64,000 nucleotides of DNA from Ephemerocybe angulata (lineage: Eukaryota > Basidiomycota > Agaricomycetes > Agaricales > Psathyrellaceae). The position numbers and the translations under genes are program-made. Positions 56,023 to 64,000 of the stretch are shown here, in pieces. The stretch's first letter is position 1, and each line of letters starts with the position of its first letter. The stretch lies in contig JAACJK010000001.1 in NCBI GenBank assembly GCA_013368325.1, positions 1 through 64,000 on the forward strand. Reading direction: 5' to 3'. Under the pieces are notes generated by a model, which was not told the origin of the DNA, ran no database searches, and saw only the letters and a list, made by a program, of their open reading frames with translations.

Positions 56023-59000
56023 CTCTTGCTCAGTGCTGCGGGTACATTGTTCGGACTCTGAGCAAGCGCCCTGTGAGAGGTGGTGAGTAGGCAACTGGGC
56101 GCCTCACCTCAGTTGGAAATCTGACGCTCGCCCTCCTCTCAGCTTGAAGGAGCTCAAAAGACAAAATTGGACGTTCAGCGTCCGTCAATGTATACTATGT
56201 ACGGCAGGTAAAGATAGTGATGAAACGTAGGGACTTAGTATAAGCATTGCGATTTGCGAGCCAATACATTTGCTTTACGGTTAACACGTACTTCCACCGT
56301 AGGAGTGGGGTACGAGGTACTAGAAAACAGACGGAGCCGTAAGATGTCGCTGATGCCCAAGTCGGGCGCTTTGACAGCTCCGCAATCCCACATCAGCCAC
56401 CGAGGCCAACCGTGGTGTCTCTGTAGTTCTCCCTATGTCCAATGATTTGGGGCTGGCCGATGGACGGTCTGAATTCAGTATGGCATGTCGGTTGGGAGCG
56501 CAGGAACGCAATTTATTACCATAGACTTGAGAGGTATATACATGCAACTGCCATGGATAAAGGTTTGTCCTATACTACTGTAACTACAGTGCTAGGATGA
56601 TGATCCTGGGGACACTAGCTTGCTGCTGACAGCGTGGACACATTCGTATCTATTACAAATCCTGCGCAGTGGGAAGATCGAGGTACGATGGGGCTAGTCC
56701 AGCCCAGGTCGAGGACACAAACATCCTCTCCACGGCCCGAGGTGGTTGTGGCTGGGAGTTGAAGTGCACCGAGCGGGGTCGCATTTCCAGCGAGAACATT
56801 AAGTTCTGACTCATCGGACCTGGGAACGTACCTAAGTTCGGATTTTCCTCGCATTCTGATACTGGAGCAGTGGTTACGGCTCGGCGCCTTGGACATCCCC
56901 ATTCGCCCTGAACACTGAGAAAAAATACATAGGCCATGGCCTGACATCCCTTCCTGCCATCCTCCAGTACTACAGCCAATTACAAAGGCCTGACCATGGT
57001 AGATGTACGTTCCCTGGTGGTGCGACGCTATACGCATCGAATGCCTCTCGATAAATTCTGCGTTTCATTCCCACTCCCAAAGCCTCCACTGATAATAATC
57101 GAGGGTTACGAGACCTATCTTTGTTCGCCGCAGCAATGTGTCTGGACTCTGGAGATCCCAGAACGCCTTAAGGCCGTGAAGCCAGATCGGCAGTACGGCA
57201 GTACTATTCGGCAGTCACGCCCGTCGATCCCGGTGGTCTATACCCCCATTTGCTACACGACTGGCTTCCTCAGTTGTCCGTATGTACGCTCCAGCTCAAG
57301 GAGTTGAATTTATACTTGTCCCTATCACACGCATACCTACGTGCATGCATACGAGCTCTGACTGTTCTTATCGAGCGGAAAGAGGGGTATGTGCAGGCGT
57401 AGAAATTCGGGATGACAGATGCGTAAACACTGAATAATAGGAGCGTCGTCGTGGGCGTGTGCTATGTAGTGAGTAAGAGACATGGCTGCCGATTTGAACG
57501 GATCCGCGAAATATGCATGTGTGAGCCAAGTAGTGCGAGATGAACGAACGATGGTACGAGTGTAGAACGCCGCCTGATTTCTATTAGCAATGAAGAGTTA
57601 CAGAATGAAGAGAATGCTAGGATGTACAGTCTCCAGACCCCCACCCAGCAGCCTAGCTGTACACATCATTAGTGCCAGGCGTCGCCCAAGTCAACGTGGG
57701 AAACAAGTCCGGCATAGGCCAGGCAGGCATCACTGATTGCGACGACGGTTCATCCCGAACCACCACCTCCTCTGCACACTCTCCCCTTTTTTTGCTGTTT
57801 CCTACTCCAATTCGGAGCACAGGATCCAGGATTATTATGCAAATATCTAGACAACCCTGGGTGTCAGTAGACCGAAGACGATGACCGTGCAGGACCTGAA
57901 GCGGGTGCTGATCGGGAACCCGTCGTGAAGAATGCACCCTACCCCTCCCTCTCCAATCTGCATACGCAAAAGCACTTCGAGCGACCGTAGGGAGCGTCAC
58001 TGGCACTCTAGGCCCGAGCGAGCTCCTTACCTCCGTCCCTCCTTGGTCCCTCGCGAGGGTCCCGCTTGCGAGGGCGGTGGTCTCCATCAACCTGATCGTG
58101 CGCCCATTTCGGTTCTGCTACTGTTCTCTTCTGACCTCCTTCGTTTGTAGTATTTGGCCAGCCCTCGCACATATCCACACCTTCGCCAACTCAGGGTACG
58201 TCGATATCTAGCTCGTCGCTTGGTCATGATACGTCCTCCTCTTCACCACCATCCAGTCGTCTCCTCGTATGTCGCGATTCTGACTGTGATCGACGACATT
58301 CGTTCTTAGTACCGCCCACGTTCTCCGCGCCTTGCAAGCCTCATCACACGCTAAGGCCGCTACGCACGCCTTCGATTGAGCGCAATGGACCTAGGCGCAG
58401 GTTCCGCCCGACGATGCGTGCGTGAGGGTTGTTATACTCTATGTGCGTACAACCACCCATTGTGTTCGATGGGATTCCTTACCTCACTTCTCCACCCGCA
58501 CTAATGTCTTTTCATCCTCTTCCCTCGACCTTCCGCATGGATCAAGTCCTCATTCTCTGCACGAGAACGGTCTCGCCTTCCGTCGCTGCCTTCCTCCGCG
58601 CTCAGCTTTTTGTACCGTACCGTTTTCTCCACATGCCACGACCTGCGACAACACTTACAGCCCTCCTGATGCGCGACGACCGCTTGCTGTGCCGATTCGC
58701 CTTTTGACTGGATGCGTCTCGTTCCGCTTTTGGCGTCGTCAAGTGGGTGAGGCCTGTAGAGCCAAGAGGCGGGATGTGCAGTGATGAGAGCGATAGCGGG
58801 GTGCAGCACGGTTGAGAGGTGAGCGACCTCTGATCGTTATCTGTCTACGCTATCTGGAAATAGGGTCTTTCGGCTCGACTTGTGCTCTTCTGGGTCTCGT
58901 GTTCGGCCCTCGTTCCTGGACTGGTGCCTTGCCTTGCGGGGTCCACCGATACCTCATTCGCCGCCCCCGGTCTTCTTCCTGCTATGAGTGCGACCATCGC

Positions 59001-59768
59001 TTGCTCGTGGCTCTATGTGCCCTGTGCGTGCCGACCTGGCCGACCTCCTCAAAATTGGACGTACCACAAAACCGTTCCCTCATATGTTCATGTGACGAAC
59101 TTCAACCTCCTAAGTACACGCTTCGCCTACTGCTATCGTCACAATGAAATTTATCAACGAGCATATCCGACGTGCTATCGAACGTCGACGGCTCAGGTAT
59201 ATCATGGGAGCTCTGGTTTGCCGGAACATCCTACAGCACAACCTCCTCGTGGTCTCTTTCCGCCATTACGACGACCGTCTTCGACTATACTAAGTGTGGG
59301 AGGGAAGTGTGGCGTAGCGATGTCATCCCGACTCATTCGGTTGGGGTGCAGTGTGCGGCATGCGGGGTGCGAGTGTGTGTGGGTTCTGGTGAACGTGTTG
59401 AGGACGACAATTGTGGATTTTGGGGTTTGGGATGGACTCTGGAGGTCTTTGGGCCTGCGATGCACGGCGGGGGTTCTTCAGGATTTGGAGGGAGGAAGTG
59501 CGAAGGCGGGAGGAGTTCGCTATAGGGACGACCGGGGTGCTGATGGCCGAAGGTAAATTTGATGGGGGGCGGACGCAAGAACGGCTGAGGGGTCGGGGAA
59601 AGGAGGTCAAAGACTGAACGGTCTTGTTGCGCGTTTGGCAGTGTGTAAGTTTGCGATTTCAATCTCACCGGTGCGATGCGTGAGCGGTATCTTCGTTTTG
59701 TTAATACAAAGATACTCTCCGACCCTTTTAGTCCCCCATAATTCTTCGCTCCTTCCAAAGCTTTGCAG
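56023..59768. other. Intergenic region, no supported gene
   Basis: Early part (to about 56500): SCR2 upstream region, sharing a short block (gtctgaattcagta at 56466 and 52979) with the SCR1 upstream region. The remaining 3.2 kb has many short overlapping open frames on both strands, such as 57653-58090 and 58882-59556, without motifs, repeats or plausible splice structures. I cannot exclude diverged genes. Confidence 0.4.
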
Positions 59769-59922
59769 ATGGAACCATCCAGGTCGTTGACGAGTTATCC
59801 CGCCCCGCCTACCCAGCCCTTCCAACAGTTCTTCGCTGGTGCTTCGAATTTTTCCGTCAGTGGAAGTCAGTTCAACGCCATTGGTGGAAACTATGTTGTC
59901 AGTAGCATGAATCCGGCCCACC
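59769..59922 (+). pseudogene. Orphan exon with Gly/Asn-rich beta-type motif seen at N-termini of mushroom NACHT/kinase proteins
   Basis: The exon is preceded by CTTTGCAG and followed by a GTACGTG donor. It encodes a Pro/Gln-rich lead-in (TSYPAPPTQPFQQFF) and then GASNFSVSGSQFNAIGGNYV. From memory, this F-x-G-A-x-x-F-x-[IV]-x-G-x-x-F-N-x-[IV]-x-G-N pattern is frequent near the N-terminus of Agaricomycete NACHT-type and kinase proteins; I cannot run the search here. No such effector domain follows: the next 160 bp lead into the 3' end of GST4 on the other strand. It is therefore interpreted as a stranded exon of a lost gene. Confidence 0.45.
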
Positions 59923-60086
59923 GTACGTGAAATAGTTTGACTACTGCATTTATTGGAATAGTCGCACACAAGCCCGATAATCAGGTATGATGGGGATAAA
60001 CTTCCATTGAGCTATATTACAGTTCCTCTCAATTGTTTACAATATTCGTTACGTTTTGTCAACCATGAATATACATACAACTCCAA

Positions 60087-60928
60087 TCAAGCAGTGCTGG
60101 TAATTCCATCCTTGATAGCGACCCACGATGGGCGGGCGAGGAGGCCGTTGAACCACTTGGCGACATTCGGGCGGCTGTCGATGAGGTCTCCAAGGCCGGC
60201 GCGGTAGAGACGCGTGCCGAATGGGATGTGGTACAAGTCGGCGAGGGTGAGCTCCTACAGGTACGAAGCGAAACATGTCAGTGAGAGTGTTAGATAGATG
60301 GCGTAAGGATACACATACGCTTCCTGCGAGGTACGCTTGCTTGCCGAGGATGCCCTCGTACACATCCAGTTTGACGTTAAGTTGGTCAATCGCACCCTTC
60401 ACAACTTCCTCGTTCGTTGGGAATCCGAGTCGGCTGTGAGACGATAGCGATATCAGTAATCAAGTTTGATGTTACATAGAGCAAGCACGTACACCTTGAA
60501 GAGCTTCTCATACGCGATCTTGGCGGCATGGACCTCGAAGTTGGCGAACTCACTGCTTGCAGCTTGCTCAAACAGCGCGAGGGCTTTGATGTCACTCTGA
60601 TCGGGGATCAGACCGGCGGTACCCTGCCCAGCGTACTTGAGGGCGATGTAGCGACCGATGGCGCGGGATTCGTACAGTACGAAACCTTCGTCATCCTTCC
60701 AGCGAACGATTCCACTTAGCTCAAGGCATTGGGAGATAATTTGGAAGAGCAGCGTACGATGTATGGAACCTGGCCGAAGGGGTTCTTCACGGTGTGCTGC
60801 GCTTGCTTCTGTTCCTTGGCGCGGAGATCGATGGGAATGAACTCGAACGGTACGTTTTTTTCGTGCAGAACCTGCGCTACGCGGAGCGAGGCGGTAGACT
60901 GGGGTGCAGCGTAGAGCTTGAAAACCAT
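60087..60928 (-). CDS. Glutathione S-transferase, divergent copy 4
   Basis: The exons are 60758-60928, 60493-60695, 60319-60433 and 60087-60254, giving about 218 residues. The first two introns lie at the same positions as in GST1-3. The third is at a different place, inside GS/ELTLADLYHIP of the C-domain, and the intron before the RPNVAKW motif is absent. The N-domain has APQSTASLRVAQVLHEKNVP, QVPYI and DDEGFVLYESRAIGRYIALK. The C-domain has LDVYEGILGKQAYLAG and LADLYHIPFGTRL. The motif around the presumed catalytic Ser (QSTASLRV) differs from SGCTKRV of the others, pointing to a separate GST lineage of the phi type with different substrates. All splice borders are canonical, so the gene looks functional. 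Confidence 0.92.
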
Positions 60929-61935
60929 TGTGCAGCGTACGGCTTTAGTAACGATGGGATCCAACAAGAAGGAAACAGGGCGAGTCGAGGATGATGCAAA
61001 TGAGAGGCCTGACCTTATAGATATGCTGTATCGGGTGGAGATACGGATGGGTATGCTCCAATGGCGCGAATATGGGGTGGTCATGAGGAATAGGACGTCA
61101 GAATAGGCAGATGTATCGTCACACATACATACTGAGCATGCTTTCACGTCAACGGGTAGATATCCATAGCCTTGGCTAAGTTGTCAGGGTAGGACACCGG
61201 GGCGATCAAATTGAGGTATGTGCCTCGGACTCCAAATTCAGGGCATACATGTATACATGAGCCATGCTCTGCACATTCTGACATATATTACAGATGGGCG
61301 GTTGATAGACGATGAGACTGAGAGAGGGTGAGTGCGTGCGCACAGTTATAATTTAAGCTCGTCGTCTCTTCACAGTATTGGCTCCTAAAGCTTCTCCACC
61401 TTCTACTAATGCCCCCGCCACAAGCTAGGCAGAAGGCCTAGGAACAGGCCCGTGATAGTGGCCAAAGGTTCACACTAAATCTCCCTGTGATGAACCTGTG
61501 ATCAATAGAAGGATTCTAGGTAAAGGTTCAAGGGTCCGAAGGAGGGGCGCCTGTCCGACACATGGTCAGCTGGTCAAGATACTATGCTTTGGGACTGTAT
61601 GGGCCCACCAATCTGGCGCATTTCAACAACTGTGCTCCGCCGAACACGATTATCCAGGAACTCGAGTGGAGTACCGAGCCGTGTGACGTAGCTACAGTCG
61701 CAAATGTCCTGGTAAGATGTTCGCACCACGGTTCACGGCAATCCTAGGCGCTTAATGAAGTCGCACATGATCTTCTCAAATTGTGTACGCACATCCACCC
61801 TCGCATTCATACTTCACTGGCTGGACTGGCTTAAACATGATAACACGGACTGCGAACGATATATTCAACGGACGTGGAGTTTATGCATAGCCGTTACAGT
61901 ATCTAGTGTATATTAGGACATCATCCCCGAACTCA
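60929..61935. other. Intergenic region
   Basis: GST4 promoter and 3' flank of the next gene; no other gene seen. Confidence 0.4.
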
Positions 61936-62548
61936 TTACGGCTTCAGCGAATACCGAGATACATGCCCAATTCTTTTGTCATGGGTACAATCCTTGACAT
62001 CGAGGACGAGCCAATCCCGCTTGTTCTCGTGTGTAACTTTCCCTTTCAAGGCTTCAAGCACCGCTTGTGATTCGTCCAGCGTCATACCGCTACCCCTGCC
62101 CCCATTTCGGAAAGTCCAAGTCCTCTTCTCCTCGTCATGACCCTCCGGGGCATCAGGCCCAAACAGCTGAGTAGCGAATGAAGCATCAGTATAATCACAC
62201 AGGATCGGGCAATATTAAATAAACGGGAGAAGTGCCGCCGGGGAGAGATAGACGTACGTAGCTTCCGTTATTTGGGGACGCGCGAGCCAAAGCCATTATA
62301 GTGACTATGCGAAGAGTTGAACACGTCGTCATGTAGAGAATGTATGGCTGCTTACTTAGATTGAATTCCCAAAGGTAGTCAAAATCGGCTGGGAATGGTT
62401 CATCGCCGACTTCCTGGACTGTGATCGTGCACCACACGAGATGGAATGGATCATCGGCGAGCGTGCTTGCAGCGACAGGAATCGCTCTGACAGAGCTCAG
62501 TGACACTGAGAGAATGGAGAGTATGGAAAGTGCCCTCGAGAAAAGCAT
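61936..62548 (-). CDS. Small secreted protein of unknown function
   Basis: Exons 62356-62548, 62258-62304 and 61936-62166 join in phase (GTAAGC...ATAG and GTACGT...TCAG), giving 156 residues. The start at 62548 is preferred over the in-frame ATG at 62599, because it begins the signal peptide directly (MLFSRALSILSILSVSLSSV, cleavage after VRA). The mature protein is acidic to neutral with two Cys (LVWCTITVQEVGDE and DVKDCTHDKR), a Gly-rich centre (FRNGGRGSG) and a C-terminus ending HVSRYSLKP. The two Cys could form one disulphide. I recognise no family. A minus-strand TTTAAATA element at 62606-62613 lies about 60 bp upstream. Export is inferred from the signal peptide only. Confidence 0.78.
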
Positions 62549-64000
62549 GGTAAGTGGGGAGACTCGGTACAAGGAGATCGGAGAATTAGCGGACCCCACT
62601 CAGGGTATTTAAACATCGCTAAACTTGGACGGTGTACGATGGTCCAAGCCATCGGAGAAACCACTCGGTTCATACCATGCTCTTCGTCGAGGATTTAGCT
62701 CTAAGGATATCACGAAGGGCTGTTGTATAGAGATCGAAGGTAAAAACCTGCATCATATGTATCGAAGCGCTCTCGCCTCAACGCGAACCACTGGGCATAA
62801 ACATTTATCAGTGAACTTTATCCGAGCTTTAAGCACGGTACGCATGGGTAGGAAGCCGCTCATGGGTCATGCGAGCTCAACATCGTTTAAACCACTGAGA
62901 ATATCTTCTCGTTTTATGTGGTTCTCACTGTTGTCTACTCTTCCGATATCCATAGGAAATGTTTCCAGTTAACTTGGATATTCGTGTGACAAAGCGTAGG
63001 GAAATGGCTTAGTTAGAGGGCCATTCTAATTATCAGAATTTCGGGGATCCTGAATAGCCCTAGATCCCAGCTCCTAGCTATTGACCAAGTATGTGTGCGT
63101 CGTTCTACCAACGTTCTACACTGAGCTCATGAGCTCGAAAATGCCGCACCTTTGTAGCCATCCCTGATCCCCGCTTTGAGTGGGTGCCAAAGCTGGCCGA
63201 GGCGTGGGAGCAAGCGACTGAGTTTGAAAGCGGCAGGGATGGCTCAGGATGCAACGTGCCAACTTCTTTCTCTTTCCCTCCTCCATGCCTCCCCATCGCT
63301 GATCAGTAGTCCTATCTCTGGCCCTACGACTACACTTCCTCACTGCAGAGAAGGCTGGACGTCAGATCGATCGCCCCTGAACCTCGCCACAGTGGGACAT
63401 GGCCCTGCTAGCTCTCCTCGTCTAGACTGCACCTATGGGACGACGAAAGGGAGATGGGCTACTAGCAGGAAGGTAGAATGGAAGGCTGGGCCCTACTTTG
63501 ACCTGGAATAGGAGGCTAGGGTGGAATTGGGGCTCGCGCCGTGTGTTTCTTTTGCCTCGTTTCCCCAACCCACATCGGGGGGCAGCACTTCAAGATACCA
63601 CGCACCCCTCCCTCTCTCCTCGTTCGCTCGGTTCTTCGGATTCTCACAGACCGTCTTGACTTTCCTGTCCTCGAGCAGTTGGGAACGCTTGTGCGGGCTG
63701 TATCCTCTGCGTTCCTTTGTCATATGTGCCTCCCTCCTTTGATGAGCATCTCCTCTGCGACGCTTCGCGCTCCACGCTTCATGCCCGTCGCCCATCCATG
63801 ATCGCCTTCCGGGATTTCACGATGTGGTCAAGGGGGCAGTGGACTTTCAGTAGTCGCTACGTCCGCATGTACGTGCGTCTCGATCCATCGACCATTTCAT
63901 CCACTCTGTGGCGGCATTTCTCTACCCATGTCTGGCGGCGCGTCTGTGATGACGCCGCTGTCGAGCAAAGGCGGATGAGCTGAGACCTTGGCTCTGGCCT
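62549..64000. other. Intergenic region at window end
   Basis: The left edge holds the promoter of the preceding gene. The last 500 bp are C/T-rich with overlapping open frames, none with a motif. No gene is supported. Confidence 0.4.

Noticed and set aside
56615..57037. Minus-strand frame with GMSGHGLC reminiscent of SCR modules
   Set aside because: No CxxC partner, no splice borders in the expected places, no signal peptide.
58882..59556. 224-codon plus-strand open frame
   Set aside because: Overlaps open frames on both strands, no motif, no plausible promoter; G/C-rich chance frame is more likely.

Overview
The window is nuclear DNA from a filamentous basidiomycete, most likely an Agaricomycete. 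Genes are split by many short GT-AG introns. The gene content fits such a fungus: phi-like glutathione transferases, a TPR-CHAT protein, an F-box protein, an AA9-like protein, GPI-anchored Ser/Thr-rich proteins and many small secreted proteins. No bacterial, organellar or CRISPR features were seen. The species cannot be named from the sequence.

Layout. 1-2.1 kb: a broken HMG-box gene (minus) whose C-terminal part is tandemly duplicated. 3.6-8.2 kb: the only clear housekeeping gene, an SLM1-like BAR/PH protein (plus), with two unusually long low-complexity introns and four apparent one-base deletions. 8.7-9.9 and 20.0-21.1 kb: two near-identical GST genes with shared flanks, 11 kb apart. Between them lie a small secreted protein gene, a hAT-type MITE with a perfect 8-bp target duplication, a 31-bp minisatellite, a 6-kb LINE (ORF1 plus frameshifted ORF2) and a MULE-like MITE with a perfect 9-bp target duplication. 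21.6-23.0 kb: an eight-exon AA9-like gene that appears to have lost copper ligands. 23.1-31.4 kb: mostly degenerate copies of an unrecognised repeat, holding a Ser/Thr-rich secreted protein gene and an internally deleted AA9 mini-ORF. 32.4 kb: a second member of the small secreted family seen at 10.5 kb.

34.1-41.3 and 42.9-51.3 kb are two arms of an old segmental duplication. Each arm holds, in order, an F-box C-terminal remnant, a basic secreted protein gene or its relic, a GPI-anchored protein gene (minus) and a CHAT gene (minus). The first arm keeps the intact basic secreted gene but only a truncated CHAT pseudogene. The second keeps the long TPR-CHAT gene, has lost part of the secreted gene, and carries an extra GST. 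An intact F-box gene starts 112 bp from the CHAT pseudogene, divergently. 52.0-55.9 kb: two tandem paralogues encode a small secreted protein with exon-encoded CxxC / GMSxxC modules. 59.8-62.6 kb: an orphan exon with a Gly/Asn beta-type motif, a divergent fourth GST and another secreted protein gene.

Functionally the window looks like a fast-evolving accessory region. Duplicated secreted and detoxification genes, most with a recognisable TATA-like element about 75-115 bp before the start codon, are interleaved with transposons. A conserved gene here carries several homopolymer-type indels, so some apparent frameshifts may be consensus errors. I say so for each gene where it matters.
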